Source: Brasenia schreberi
Taxonomy: Eukaryota; Streptophyta; Magnoliopsida; Nymphaeales; Cabombaceae
Direction of reading: 5' to 3'
Assembly (NCBI GenBank): GCA_036023115.1
Contig: JAYKKT010000061.1
Span: 16,990,501 to 17,054,500, forward strand
Length of the DNA stretch: 64,000 nt
In this document: in pieces, positions 22,023 through 35,109 of the stretch
Layout of the letters: each line of letters begins with the position of its first letter
Position numbering within the stretch: the stretch's first letter is position 1
Position numbers and translations under genes: made by a program
The notes under the pieces: model-generated
What the model was told of the DNA's origin: nothing
Database searches by the model: none
What the model saw: the letters and a program-made list of their open reading frames with translations, nothing else

Positions 22023-23035
22023 GTCAATGCTGCATGGGTTCTGTGAAATATTCAAAGCCATATTTTCAATCCCTGTTCAAAGACAAGATCTGAGCTGGTC
22101 CCAGTAATCAAGATTGTCTGGTACTGCTGAGAAACTGATGTCGATTGCTGGTAGTGCGACTAAGCGTCTCCTTCATTGTGTGCTTCCCTGGAAAAGTTTT
22201 TAATTTGTAATATGTCCTAATTTTTCATTATCATTTGGCTTCTTAACCATCTCTCAGATTGTTCCATATGACTGGATGAAGTGAATTCTGGCGAAAGCAG
22301 GATGAGTAGATTTGCTGATTTCCGATGTTGATACAACTAAGTTCATGCCTCTGCTTAAAATACCCATCAGGAAAGATCTGCATGTCATAGACCGGCCCGC
22401 TGGATTCCTCTGCTCCTTTGCTAGAACTCAATCATAAATGGTCATTCCGCTATAAAGCATGTTAGGCGTACAGCATATGGGGGCCAGCTTTCATACGTTT
22501 CTTCCCCGGCGATGACAGGAAAAAGTGAAGGGGAGGATCTTGTTAAGCATTGTAAGTCTTTCCGTTTTCTGGAGATCTCTCAAAAATTCAGATTCATTTT
22601 CTACATCAGAGAAATGATTGAACCCTATATTATCAAATTTGCGAGAGTTGTAATGATTTAATGACAGTGCAGTGCAGAGGATGGTTGTGAATGAATTCTA
22701 GTGCTTTGTAGGGGCGGTTTCCTTTTTATCCCCACTTTCTTTGTTCATGAGACCATTAACAAAAACTAAATCTAAAATCAAAGGGAAAAGAGTTGTCAGC
22801 TTTTCTTTTTTTTGTGTCTCAGTCTTGATACATATGAGACCTAATGACAATAATTTAGAAATCATACTAACAGATGGATACAATATAATAAGGTAATTAT
22901 TTGCAACTAAAGACCCCACTTCTTGGTGAAAAGCTTTGACGAATTGTGTATATTCCTCAAGCAATGAAAGCATAGTTAAGAAACGACAAATGTTATGCAA
23001 TACATGCTGATTCTTTTCCCTTTTGATTGGCAAGA
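22023..23035. other. downstream flank, no gene supported
   Basis: Unique-looking sequence with short ORFs. It could include 3' UTR of the TORTIFOLIA1-like gene, but nothing shows this directly. Confidence 0.4.
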
Positions 23036-23039
23036 CGGG

Positions 23040-23150
23040 GATTAGGCGAACTATCAGATACTCGCACCCTGGTATTTAGTTCCTGACCTTTTGTCAAAGA
23101 GTGCAACCCCTTAGACAGTGAGCTACTCTCCTTTGGGGCTGGTATGGATA
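23040..23150 (-). repeat. tRNA-derived SINE relic
   Basis: Minus strand AGTAGCTCACTGTCTAAGGGG resembles an A box and GGTCAGGAACTAAATACC a decayed B box, in the same layout as 11335-11450 and 52305-52420. Confidence 0.4.
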
Positions 23151-23544
23151 AGGTGCATCTTATGAAAAAAAGTTTCTGTTTTCACATCTCATACACAAAC
23201 ATGAGAATTTGTTTTCATACTGAGTATTTGTTATGTGATCAGCTAGATTTTATGGCCTATACATCCAACTTTTAAGTAATGAAACTCTACTATGAAAGGA
23301 AATCCCATAAACTCAAACAAAAGTTCTCAATAGAATAATTGCATAGCGAATGACAATGTAAGTCAAAGACAAGAAATATACTGTCTATGACCCTCTGGAT
23401 GTGCAGCAATATTGTTTCCATATCCAAAACCAATAGAAACCGTGGTATACACACATTCTGGAGAAATAATTACCAAGAAAACCTACGTTATAGAGAGAGA
23501 AGTTGTAGCACCAAATAGGCATATGATTATAGAAGGCCAAGAAC

Positions 23545-23625
23545 CAGAGCCCTCATGTGTGGCTCAGGCCCATTGGCTTAAGACCCAGGATTGAAATCCT
23601 GCTTACGCTTGAGTTTTAATTAACA
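23545..23625 (+). repeat. tRNA-like sequence, probable SINE head
   Basis: TGTGGCTCAGGCCCATTGG is A-box-like and CAGGATTGAAATCCTGC is B-box-like with a good short stem. No CCA-end acceptor pairing is seen, so a functional tRNA is unlikely. Confidence 0.4.
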
Positions 23626-23629
23626 GAAG

Positions 23630-25985
23630 ACTAATCTTGTCATGAAGCAGTTGCATGAAGGAGAAACAATTAGGTTTTCTTGCATGACATTTCAATTATG
23701 TGAAAGTGCTGTAAAAACAAGACCAGTGACTTCCCTTTAATAGGTAAGGGGATGGACTCTGGTGTTGTATTGTGTGAATCCATGGTGTAGTTACGGGTAT
23801 CTTTCCATGTGTATGCTGCCCCTCAATTATTAAGCAGCAATATCTTTGATTGGGTGTCATCTCTTTCTTTACACAATTAACAATCTATGCAAACTTATAC
23901 GTATCTTGATATATTACATGATAAAAATTTAAATCATTCCAATATCAATGGTGAGACTGGAAAAAGGTGTGCACAACACAAGAAACTACATCATAACATA
24001 ACTAGTTTGTGAAGGAAATGATCCTATAGATATCAACACCGTAAAAAGAATGCCACAAAGAATATGATCAGAAATAGGATATACCCAAACTGGACATCTT
24101 AGCACGAGGTCGTGACATCTAACTAGCTCTAATGTTAGGCTTGGAATCATCACCATTTTCTTGACTATGATTTGTTTTGTTTTTACAGTCTTCTACTGGT
24201 TCTTGTTTCCCGCAAAGCAGGCATTCTTTCAGAGTTCTCCGTTGAAGATAAACATCTGTCCAAAATTAGGTCAATAGAGAAAATAAATTATAGAGAGGCC
24301 AAAACCTGATCCCAAAGGAGTATCGGATATTGCAGAGCAGAATGTTGATGTTGGAAATGAGTTTAGCACTATAACATCATAAAGTTGGCAATAATCTCTA
24401 CATTCAATCCCCTAGTAATATTTCTCGTGCTTAGAAACACGATATTTTTGAATAGCTTGTAATAAATATATTTCTGAAATATGTTACTAAAATAGAATAA
24501 AGAACAGGTAAGGGCCACTAAGAACAGATTTGACATGACATAGAAGAACAAGAGAAGCCTAATAAGCACCATATTGATGAAACTTGAATAAAATTTGCCC
24601 TAATTCCTACTCATAAAGCTGAAATCAACAGGTGAGCAATGCCTAGAATAGAATTGAACATTAGATTGGGTGTAAAACAAGAAAATGAACCTAGATCTAC
24701 ATGCAATTACAAAGATAAGATGATGCAGACCAAGAGCAAACCAAACCAAAGAATAAGAAAACATGCTAATATGGAACCTACTATCACAAATACATAAGAA
24801 TCACAAAAGAGATCTAAATGACATGAAATGCCCAAATTATGCCCTAATTCTGAGTGGAAATAACAACCCTCACATAAAGACATATATATTAAAGAGGATT
24901 TTCATTGACGCCAAAAAATTGCTGATCACAGAGATTCATGACCTTTCTGCACAAATGTAACAGATCCGATCAATCAGAAATCCTTCAGAGATACCATATC
25001 TTGTTGATTGCTTCATGGACACGCACACAAAGTTTAGAGAAACAAACACCGGTTGTTGTTCTCCCTTGATTTCTCCATGTAACGAGCGAGCTATAAACAC
25101 CCAATTTTAAAAAAAATATGATTTTGATTTTAAAAACTTGCTTTCGAAAAACCAATGGTGAGGCACATGAAGTAATAACTTGAGTCTTACTTTATACAAA
25201 ATTAGCTCACATGGAAACAAGTTAAGGTGGTTTCAGAAAAAGAGAAGAGCCCATAATTTAAGTCCCTATTGTAGTTCGATCTAATAACTCCATAAAACTC
25301 AAATCAAGTTCTACATCCATTTTAAAGGAAGGTAGATAAGGAGCAGATACTTATAGAACAGATCCAAATCCAGTTCATCAAGGAACTCAATTATCATGAA
25401 TACAAATATTTCAAGAAGAAGAGACAAAATGCAACTTAGAGATTTGATAACAATGGCATGTTGGCAATGGGTCCTGCTGCAAGACAATTAGCATGAGTCG
25501 AAGTAGGTCACCCAATGCATAACGTCAGCACTCTCGAGTCCAAATTAGATAAGTCTTGAGTTTAAGTTTCTTTAGTTCTTTCTTATATGTTACTTTTCTT
25601 GAGTTTAATTTCGAATTAGATAGTAGGTCATCTAAGGCAAAAACATACCTAATCTCTTACTTTTCTTTCCATTACTTCAAAAGCAACTGCTTTAGTTCTT
25701 AAAAGAAAGAAGTTTGAGAAGGTTCAATTAGCCGAAATGAATTTCTAGAAACAAGGCTTATAGAAATGTGGAAATTTTAACATGATATATACCAGCATTA
25801 GAATCTTATATGTAACACATATACACTTATACAATTGATAGTTCAAAGCTTGTCTACTATTGAATGCAACCCATATTTTGTTAGGTAAATATTCAAATCT
25901 TGAGATATTTTTATCATAACTATAAGATTTTAAAGTAATGATTTTTTAAATGGTGAGGATTTTTGAGTGATTTTCAAAACACCCA
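23630..25985. other. intergenic, no gene seen
   Basis: AT-rich DNA with short ORFs. I see neither transposase or retrotransposon motifs nor splice-supported coding sequence. Confidence 0.4.
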
Positions 25986-25997
25986 AAAAACTTAGTA

Positions 25998-26340
25998 AAG
26001 GGTTCAGATTGCAGCCATGTTATGGCATTAAAAGTCACTCTCTCAAGTGGCAAATGTTCTCATTACACTTGATAGTGGTTGTAACGTATTATACAATTGT
26101 GACACTAAAAGCTATCTCTTGAGTGGTAAATGTGATAGTAGCACTTGATAGTGTCTAGAACTTATGGTGCAACCAATCATGTTGTCGTACTAAGAGCCAC
26201 CTTCTTGAGAGGTAATTGTGCTCATCAGTAGCACTTGACAATGGTGAAATTTATGGTGCAATTAGCAACCATGTTGTTGCATTAAAAACTACTTTCTTGA
26301 GTGACAATTATACTCAGTAATAATACTACATGAGTTATGT
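25998..26340. repeat. degenerate tandem repeat, four units of about 77-93 bp
   Basis: Units are marked by (C/T)A(C/T)TAA(A/G)A(G/A) at 26026, 26103, 26187 and 26280. Each is followed by TCTTGAGTGGTAA or a variant, then by AGCACTTGATAGTGGT and TTATGGTGCAA in most units. Copies differ at many positions, so the array is old. Confidence 0.7.
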
Positions 26341-27570
26341 TCTCTATGTCTACATATGGTGGTGTTGTAAACAAGATTCATCTAACTTTTCTCCTATAGT
26401 ATAAGCCTTTTCATACTTAGTAGTATTTCAAAAGGATTTACAAGTCCTATTGTAGTGCTAATTGGATTTGTAATTTCATCATCTCTTTGTTTTGTTAGTT
26501 TGTCCAAGACTCGGTTGTGTTCGTGTAAGACGAACCATGGGTATTAGTTGTATCTTAAAGGTATTTTTCAGGGTCCATTGTATATGCTTATATGACATCG
26601 GTGGAGGCAAATAAACCTAAAGGTTATTATTTATCATGCTTCAAAGAATATCACTATATTAACCTTCTTTTTCAAGGTATTAAATTCAACCTCTTAAGTG
26701 CCAACCACTAAAGGAATTGTACTATCTATAAGAACTCAACACCAACATTGACTCGATTCTTTTCTAACCTAGTGTGGTTCATCTAAACCAAAAATTGAAA
26801 GAATGGGATGGATGATTCTTTCATTTCTTATTCAATCAATAATAGCAAAGAAACCATATATGCCTCATTCTTTCTTAGGTTGAAACAACATGAAACAAGG
26901 GCAATTTGGTTGAAACAACATGAAACAAGAGTAATTTCTTTAAGAAAAATAAAGGAATTTCAGTCCTAGCAAGAGGAGGGAAATGGATATACTCCATTTC
27001 AAGTGAGTAAACAGAATTTCATGGACAAGATACATATAAATTTCTGCTAAAAGCCTTATTTGATGAAAGCCATATATATAGACATGAGAATCTTGAAGGT
27101 AGGATCTACACAAGGGAAAGCGCTTGCCATATTAAGGGCATCTCGAAAACGTCCATGTTGAAATATAGATTTTAAATTAAGGAGAGTGTCAATGCCATAT
27201 GTGAAAAGGAAAAGACTCATAGAATGGCAAGAGGTAGATAGAGCTTTTGCACATTTTTGTTAATGCGTGAAAATGATCAAACCTTATTCCATAATATTAC
27301 CATGAGATTCTTCTTTATTCTTTTTAATTATGTCCCTAAGAGGACTTAGTTGCTCCATTATTTACATTTCATCTCTTTTTTCATTTATTTTGAGAAATGA
27401 CCAATCTTGATGCTTTCGTTTTTTCTATTTCTTGATCAAGAATTATGGATCCATTGATCTATATGTCTATGTCTATATTGAGATTGGCCCTTTTCATGAG
27501 GATTATGTAAATATCCAATTCCAAAAATAGGAACTTCGAAACAATTGAGACTTTTTCAAGGATTGGATAC
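26341..27570. other. intergenic, no gene; contains a short direct duplication
   Basis: GGTTGAAACAACATGAAACAAG occurs twice in tandem at about 26878-26939, a unit of about 31 bp. The rest shows no recognisable element. Confidence 0.5.
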
Positions 27571-27574
27571 AATT

Positions 27575-28438
27575 ACCAAAGTTTTCATAAATACCTTGAT
27601 ATCCTAATGCTTGTTTATCGATATGTCCATTTAAGTCTCCTCCTAAACAAATCAACTCTCTTTGTGGAATCTTTTGAATCACCTTATCTAACTCTTCCCA
27701 AAAAGTTGTTTTTATACTATCTTATAGGCCTATGCATAAGCACAAACTATATTCAAAACTTCTATTCCTAACACTAATTTCAACGTCATGATTCGGTCAT
27801 CATATCATTGTATGTCTACTATACTATCATTTAAATCTTTATTTATGATAATACCAACTCTATTTCGAGCATTTTCCTTACCTGAGTACCATAATCTAAA
27901 ACCTATATCCTCTATCTCCTTTGCTTTTTCTCCAACCTACTTTGTCTCTTGTAAACATAGAATATGAATCTTTCTCCGAATCATAGTATCTACAACCTCC
28001 ATTAGCTTACCGGATAATGTTCTGATATTCCAAGAACCAATACGAATCTTACTATCTATGACTAACTTCCTTACCCCCGCATCCGTCCATATTGAAAATG
28101 CGGAGACCCTCTCTATAAATTATTCACTACATTCGGGCGACAATGTAGTGGGGCTAACTTCTTTATCCACACCCGTGCATGATGTGAGACCTTCTTTGTA
28201 ATTGATTTACTACATCCGAGCAAAAATGTAGTGGCCCTTGCTTACTTATTACTGCATTTGGGTTCTCAAGCGCGTCGCTAGGCAAGGATGCCCCAAAGCA
28301 ATGCTCATAATTTGTGTAATCCATAGTATAAAAATCCGATAAAGTTTTACGCTAGCTATCAGAAGCCTAACACAACCCTCCTCCTTTATTCGGACTTGGG
28401 ACCGAAAATACAAGGGTGATCCCTTACATAGGCGGAGT
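27575..28438 (-). mobile_element. RTE-type LINE, 5' part (5' UTR and endonuclease)
   Basis: On the minus strand it starts AACTCCGCCTATGTAAG, passes through AAAGGAGGAGGGTTGTGTTAGGC, and matches the plus-strand LINE from 59908 to about 60735. It covers the leader and the apurinic-endonuclease-like domain (SWNIRTLSGK, LCLQE-type block). It stops abruptly at about 27575 within the endonuclease, so the reverse transcriptase part is missing here. Several stops make it non-coding. Confidence 0.8.
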
Positions 28439-29105
28439 TTCTTGAATATGTTTTGTTAGCTCGTCAAAAACCAATACAAATAATTATGGACTTAAACTTG
28501 ATCCTTTATGTAATCTAATATTTATCTCAATAAAATTTGTCATTCCGTTATAAGTCCTAACACATGTTTGTACACTATCATACATGTGTCTTATAAGATT
28601 GATATATGTACTAAGAAATATCTCTTTTTTCCAAAGTTCCTCAAAGAATATATGTTGTCACTCTATTTTTAATCATTTTCTAGATCAATAACTACCATGT
28701 AAAGGTTTTTTTTTTTGCTATAAAATATTTCATAAGTCTTCTCAGTAGCCTCAATAGTAGATCTCCTTGGTATAAATTCAAATTGGTTCTATGTTGTACT
28801 CGATATTTGTCTTAATCTACGTTCAATAATTATTTCTCATAATTTTATAGTATGGCTCATCAACTTCATACCTTAATGATTTGCTGAATTTTGAATATCA
28901 CCCTTATTTTTGTATGTGGATATAATTGTATTCTTCATTTATTCTTAAGGTATTTTTGGTTTTTTATATCTCATTAAATAATTCTCTTAGGATTTTCTAT
29001 ACTTCTATAGGAATATTGATTAAAACCTTAGGAGCAATATAATACCTTCTCCTTACATTTATTCTTTGTTATTGTGCAATATGATTTAACAACTTTTCTC
29101 AATAT
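28439..29105 (-). mobile_element. older RTE-type LINE, reverse transcriptase segment
   Basis: The reverse complement matches the reverse transcriptase region at about 61780-62310. Recognisable pieces are LIPIYKNKGD-like, GIKLMSHTMKL-like and DELTKHIQ-like blocks, all broken by stops and frameshifts. It joins the 5' end of the neighbouring LINE at 28438 without spacer, in the same orientation. Confidence 0.75.
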
Positions 29106-29109
29106 ATTG

Positions 29110-30650
29110 TTTGCTCCATGAGTCGTCACTCTTCTACATTCTTTACTAGGAAAGCCTTAACCAGCCAAGACCCCCTTGGCCGACAGACTTGTCACCAATT
29201 CAATAGATGAATCGACCACTCCAAAGGAATTGTCTTGCGATCTTGTCTAGATGATTGATCACTCTTTGAGGAAGCTTATATGTGTTATCATCTAATAAAT
29301 CACAGTAAAAAATAAAGTTGATTGAATACGCGCCATCTGCCCAGGCATAGAGAAAAATTTACCACTCAATTTTTCAAATTTTGCATAAACCAGAGCACAA
29401 TAATCTTGCTTAACCCTTCCCATGAAGATATGTACTTAAATGGAACACCGCAACTACGTAATTGTTTAATTTGATTAGTTCTCCCACTAGGTAATTTAGA
29501 TGGACTTTTTTTTACCCACATTAAGCCCTGGAAGCCGTAGAAACTCTTCAATGGTATTAAGAAAATGCTCCACTGGCATATTCTTATCTCTAACAAAAAG
29601 CGACACATAATGTGAATAAAAACTACTGCTCAAATGAAATCCTTTTTCCTAGACTGGGATGATATTACCTCTGACCCTTCCTCGTTTAACGTCTGAGTCT
29701 TTTCATTATAATCAGAAATAAATACAGGATAGAGATATCACCTTGGGTACGCTCCTTGAGCATTTAAAAATTTCACATGTTTGGCCATTAACCAGAATCA
29801 TTCACTCCATGATAATAGAGATTCGCTTGTCACCAAAGCCAATTAAGAAGTGTGTGATTCACAAAATCCATCTCGACTTTATCATAAGCCTTTATTAAAT
29901 TTGTCTTGAAGAAAATAGAAGGTTCTTTACTAAGTTTCATACCATCTACAAGCTCATGTGCGATGAGGATACTCTGATGAATGGTGCCTTCATTAAATAA
30001 ATGTCGTCTGATTCTTTGAAATAATCCATTGAAGAATAGGCTTCATCCTATTGACAGTAGTTGTTTACAGAGAACTGCACGATCTTATCGACCAGAAGTC
30101 AGTAACCTGGTGTCTCCCTCTCTTTTGGGATAAGAACAATGTTGACCTCTTTCAGTAAACATCCGCTAATATCTCAACCATGATGACAAAAGGAGCCTAA
30201 AAACCTATTAAGGCCTTGGAACTATCCGTGATCATCTCAAAGATTGCCTTCTTAATCTCTTCATTCTATATCGGTTGAAGCAATTTCTTTTTTTCCTCCC
30301 CGATCTAGAGCTCCATCGACGGTTCCTTATGGGAAGAACAAAGAGGTTGCCGCTTAGTAGGGAATAGGTCTTCAAAGAACTTAGATGCTTCTGCTGGGAT
30401 GTCCTTCGGAAGTGTGCATAAGGAGCCATTCTCTTCTCCAAGAATGAAGATGGAGATTTTCACAAGATGTTTAAACCTTGCATGAAAATGATGTATTTCA
30501 TACACATATCTGGTTTCACTTTTTTTTTGCCTCCAAAACTTATTTTTTCGCAGGAGAGTGTAAATCAACTTGCTAGCTTTGTCCTAGTATATAAATGGAT
30601 TGCCCCCCATCTATTCTAGATCCAATGTAAGATAGCGAAGTCATTCCTAC
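29110..30650 (-). pseudogene. L1-type LINE reverse transcriptase relic
   Basis: Read on the minus strand, broken blocks follow the order of plant L1 ORF2. About 30280-30220 carries EEIKKAIFEM. About 30060-30000 carries TVNRMKPILQWIISKNQ, the 'NRMKP' block before the catalytic core. About 29900-29860 carries INFVNHTLLNWL. About 29560-29340 carries the late block with GLxVxKKKS and YAKFEKLSGK-like text. The family is clearly different from the RTE LINEs nearby. No open frame longer than 90 codons survives, so it is dead. The YADD box is not recognisable. Confidence 0.6.
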
Positions 30651-30733
30651 TTCTTTCATTGTTTTACCATGGGCATAGCAATTTGAGTGAGACTTGCTTC
30701 TATGAACTCATTATACTCATCCATCAAAATAAT

Positions 30734-33700
30734 TGTTAAATGTCACTATAAACCATATGATTATATGTATAAATAACCAATATGGAACAATCATAAACAT
30801 GCCCAAATCAAGAACATATGCATGTCCAAAGAAAGCCATACATAAATCATACAGAAAACAAGCAAATTAGAAACAAGAACAAAGAATTTATTGGTGTGAG
30901 TCACCCTTATGGACTTATCTTAAAGAAATCAATGCCCTGCTATTGAGTATGTATGGGTACCTATACTTTTCTCTCATGATAAAATGCACACACGACAATA
31001 ACACATACCTTACTTGAGTTATCTTCAACCACACCTCAATCACCTTATCTAGAGAATGAAAGGAAAGCCGGAAGCAATCATCGTAGAGAGAAAACACGAG
31101 AGGAGGGAGACGGAGTTGAAAGAGTATGCCGCGATTAAGTGTGAATTAGGGAATCCCTAATCTCACTTTATAGTAATCTTAATGGATCTCAATTTTGATC
31201 CGAACAATATACCTCTTTGTCCTGTAACCATTCTCATATAGATCCATTTGATCATTAGATCAAAACTTTATCATGTAAAAAAATAGACTAAATACAATTC
31301 CCAAACCCAAGCCGAGGCCCAACTTAGTGCACTCGTGCATGCACATGTATGGTCTAGCATGTCCTCTCTAAGCTCTTTGAACTAAAGTTCATAAGCTACC
31401 AATTATATAAAAAGACATGTAGGTTTCTCTCATCCATTAATATAGGATTAAACTTTATCTCTTGGTCTTCACATACACAAGTCCCTCACATGTAACTTTT
31501 ATACTTTAGGACTTTCATATATATCAATAATACATCAAATGAGTATTATCGGATACCAAACATGAACAAATGTTATTAATGCATATGGGTTTAATTAATC
31601 CAACCTTAATTAACATTAATTTCAATCTTAAGATATAAAGTGCCTTTCCGAATCAACCATCATATTATGCTTTTAGTAATGATATCTTTTCATTTGAACT
31701 GTTACCTAAGTTATCCTATATTATCCTTATAAGAACTAGATGAATATACATATTGAACCTGAACATTGGGTGTAAATGTGTCTATTGGGAATAACATAAT
31801 AAAGGTTATGGCATGATCTCTAGGATTGATACATTAATGGTCATACATCCATAAACTATATCATTATTCGTTCCAGGAAACAACTCAATTCTCCTATTAA
31901 ATCCTCACATTATAAGTCACTTAATTGGGCATATCTAAGGATGTACTACTAGCATTATGTCTTAAGACTTGATCTCATTCAAAGAATAATCTCTTGCTAA
32001 CATTTAGTCATAATACTTTAGGCTTACAAGAGACAAACACACAAATACTCAAAGTATCGTATAAAAATAAGTGTCATACTATTCACCCAACAACTTGTTA
32101 TTACCACATTGAACCTATTTTATGTGATTTTCACTTAGTTACATTGTGTTGTCACTGCTTATGAGTAAATCATGAGTTTTAGTCCTATCCTCAACCTAGA
32201 TTTCTCGACCAGGCTACTAATAGACTCTTACGAAGAATATCTACTATATTATCTTTGGATCTAACAAAATGAACATCCATAACCCTATCAAACACAAGAA
32301 CTCTTATAGACTTTAAGTCTGACTTAGATGGGTCTCTATCACTTTTGGTTATACTTGAAACTATTAATCTTAGCAATGGTAGTCATACTATTATAATCCA
32401 CTAAAATTGTAAGAAGTTACTTCTTTATAGTAGGTAAACTGGACATAAGTCTCTTAAGCAATTATGTTTTTAGTTGAGTCTCATCAAATCACATAGTTTT
32501 ACCTCAAAGATAGAATGAGCTAAAATGCTTTGTTTCTTGAATTTTCAAGAAATAGTATCATCACCTACAATAAACATATATCTAGTGACTCATTACTCTC
32601 AAAATTATTTGTAATCCAACTACCATCATTAAATCCTTTAAAAATAGAAGAATGTTTACCGTAATGCAATCTAAGAGAAATAATTCCCTTTACATAGTGA
32701 AGTACCCTCTCTAAAGCTTTCCATTGAGTTTTATTTGAACAACTGGTGTATTTGCTCAACTTACATAAAACAAAAGCAATATCCAAACATATACAATTGA
32801 ATAGATACATCAAACTAATGATAATCTAAGAATATCATAAGGGTTTTAAGAGGAATAAAGTTTGTATATACAAATCTTTCTAAAACGTTCTTAACATAGT
32901 GTGACTGAAAGATTATTATATCATTAGTAAACCTTATAATTTTAAGCCTTCAAATCATATTACTTATATCTTTAATCTCAAACTTACTACACAAGAACAA
33001 TTTACTCTCATTTACTATTCTCATATCAAAACTAAACAATAAAATATCATCTATATACAAGCATACAATGATGAATGGACTATTGATTAACTCACAGTAC
33101 ATACACTCATCAAAATTATTAGAAATGAAGCCAAAAGATAATATATCATAATCAAACTTTTCATGTCATTGTTTAGGGGTTTGTTTTAAGCTATATAATA
33201 ATTTAACAATCTTAAACAACTTAGACTCATTTCTAGGAGCCACAAATCCCTTTACCTGATGCATATAAATTTTTTCATGGATATCGCTATGTAGTAAAGT
33301 AGTCTTTACATCTACCTGATCAATTGTGAGGTCATATAAAGAAGTCAATGCTATAAGTACTTAGATTGTGGTCATCTGAAAAACATAAGAATATGTATCG
33401 AAATATCTATTCATTCCTTTTATGTGTATCCCTTAGTAACTAATCTGATCTTATACTTATTGATTGTTTCGTCTGTATTTTGTTTTTTTATAAAAATTTA
33501 TTTGCATCCTATAATACAATCAAGAGGCAAATCCACTCATTTTTAAGTACTATTACAAAGAATTTATTTGATTTCATCATTAATGACTTTCTTCCAAAAC
33601 TTAACCTCAGGTGAGGTTATAGTCCGTTGTAAGGTGATAGGATTATCCTCACTTTCAAAGTCTTTGGATATCTTTGACTGTTTATTTCTCCTTGGTTCAA

Positions 33701-34275
33701 TTGTTTTCTGTTATCTGATCTAGAAGTATTTATGAGTTGCACTTTTCTACCAAGATAAAATGCACACACATGGCAAAAATACACACCTTCCTCGACTCAT
33801 TCTCGATTGTGCCTTAGTCACCTTGATTGAAGAATAGAAGAGAGCAAGGAGCAATCACCACAAAAGGAAAACATGAGAGGAAGGAGATGGGAGGAGAGAG
33901 TATGCAGTGATTAAGTGCGGATTAGAGAAGCTCTAAGATTAAAACTTTCTCGTACAAAAGATAGATCGAAGACAATTTCCAAATCTAGGTTTGACCTGAC
34001 GTGTCTATCATGTCCCTCCAAAACTCTTTGAACTAAGATTCATGAGCTACTAATTATATAAAAGGAGATATGGGTTTTCTCATTAATCAATATAGACTAA
34101 ACTTCGTCTCTTATCTTTACATGTACAAGTCCATCACATATAACTTTTATACTTTAAGACTTCACATATATGAATGATATATCAAATGAATATTGAGGGA
34201 TACCAAACATAAACCAAATGCTATTATTGCACATAGGTTTAATTAACCCAACCTTAATTAACATTAATTCTAACA
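30734..34275 (-). mobile_element. Ty1/copia element with both LTRs and a large internal deletion
   Basis: The left LTR (30734-31626) and the right LTR (33725-34275) share CACTTAATC[AG]C[GT]GCAT, AAATGCACACAC and CTTAATTAACATTAAT blocks in the same order. The interior is only about 2.1 kb. It holds reverse transcriptase and RNase H pieces and lacks gag, protease and integrase. The right LTR is shorter and passes directly into reverse transcriptase sequence, so one deletion removed its end and the first half of the interior. It is the same family as the plus-strand copia remnant at 5852-10273. Confidence 0.8.
31640..33720 (-). pseudogene. copia reverse transcriptase and RNase H remnants
   Basis: 33348-33166 reads IDQVDVKTTLLHSDIHEKIY and YSLKQTPKQ, the copia block around D-V-K-T-A-F-L and S-L-Y-G-L-K-Q-A-P. 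32813-32565 carries LHYVKGIISLRLHYG and the RNase H entry GSWITN. 32376-32191 carries KSDLKSIRVLVFDRVMDVHFVRSKDNIVDI, matching the end of RNase H. Stops and frameshifts lie between the blocks. The catalytic YVDD motif is disrupted or not in frame. Confidence 0.8.
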
Positions 34276-34435
34276 TTAAATAAGCAAAGATCACGTTTTT
34301 GGGTTTGTGTGGGGACACACATCCAAAATTTACAAAAGTATAAGTTCATAGAGAAAGTGAATGCCTTGTGTTGTTCAAATACAAAATTGAGATTCTTACA
34401 AGGACCATACATGCTGTAGGTTATATGCCTTCTTA

Positions 34436-34712
34436 ATCTAATGAGCAAGGCCTGCTCCTGCCTTTGAGTTCAATTTTATTATCTTTTTCTTTCTTTTATT
34501 TATTACCAAGATGGAGTTACGCAGACCCCAACCAGAATACAGAAAAAAATGTGAGCTGTAACACTTTACAAAGAAGGCAATCAATCTGGTGATATCTCCA
34601 TCACTCTTTCTCGAGCACAAGCCAAGAATGAGAATTCAAGAGAACAAGGCCACTACCATAAAAAGGTGCGTTCAGGATCTCTCTTTCATTTGAACTTTAT
34701 GAACGAGTCTCC

Positions 34713-34715
<3 letters not shown>
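34436..34715. other. intergenic, no gene seen
   Basis: Short stretch to the right of the copia LTR; nothing recognised. Confidence 0.4.

Positions 34716-34761
<46 letters not shown>
34716..34761. repeat. (CT)n microsatellite
   Basis: An uninterrupted run of CT, about 23 units. Confidence 0.95.
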
Positions 34762-34764
<3 letters not shown>

Positions 34765-34954
34765 GTAAATCAATTAGTTACTCGTCAGTCTCGTCCTCTA
34801 ATCGACGCGAACAAGTTTCTGAACCTACCCGACCCGAGGTCATTGACCCAACAAATTCGTCAGGAGGTCATTGACAGTTAACTCGTCCACGTGGACGGCA
34901 TCCAGAGGCTTCCCCCTCTCAATAGCAGAATCCCGCCGTCACAAATTTGTTGCC

Positions 34955-35055
34955 TTTGCACCGAGAGCCTTAGCTCAACGCAGGGCGCTCTAGCGTCGTT
35001 GAGAGTTCGACTCCAGATAGGCTTTGGCCTCCTCTTGTAACCGAAAGAAAAAGAA
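34955..35055 (+). repeat. tRNA-like SINE relic
   Basis: CCTTAGCTCAACGCAGGG is A-box-like and GAGAGTTCGACTCCAGA B-box-like. It is followed by GGCTTTGGCCTCCTCTTGTAACC and an A-rich tail (GAAAGAAAAAGAA), the layout of a short SINE. Confidence 0.5.
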
Positions 35056-35109
35056 TTTGTTGCCTTCCCGAAAAGCGAACTGTTGGCCGTTTCGCCTTTC
35101 CCTCCGTCT

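Noticed and set aside
23412..23594. Plus-strand ORF of 60 aa
   Set aside because: Overlaps a tRNA-like SINE head and has no known domain.
34960..35040. Possible functional tRNA gene
   Set aside because: A- and B-box-like words are present, but I cannot form an acceptor stem or a clear anticodon arm; it looks like a SINE head. The same applies to 23545-23625 and 49490-49605.
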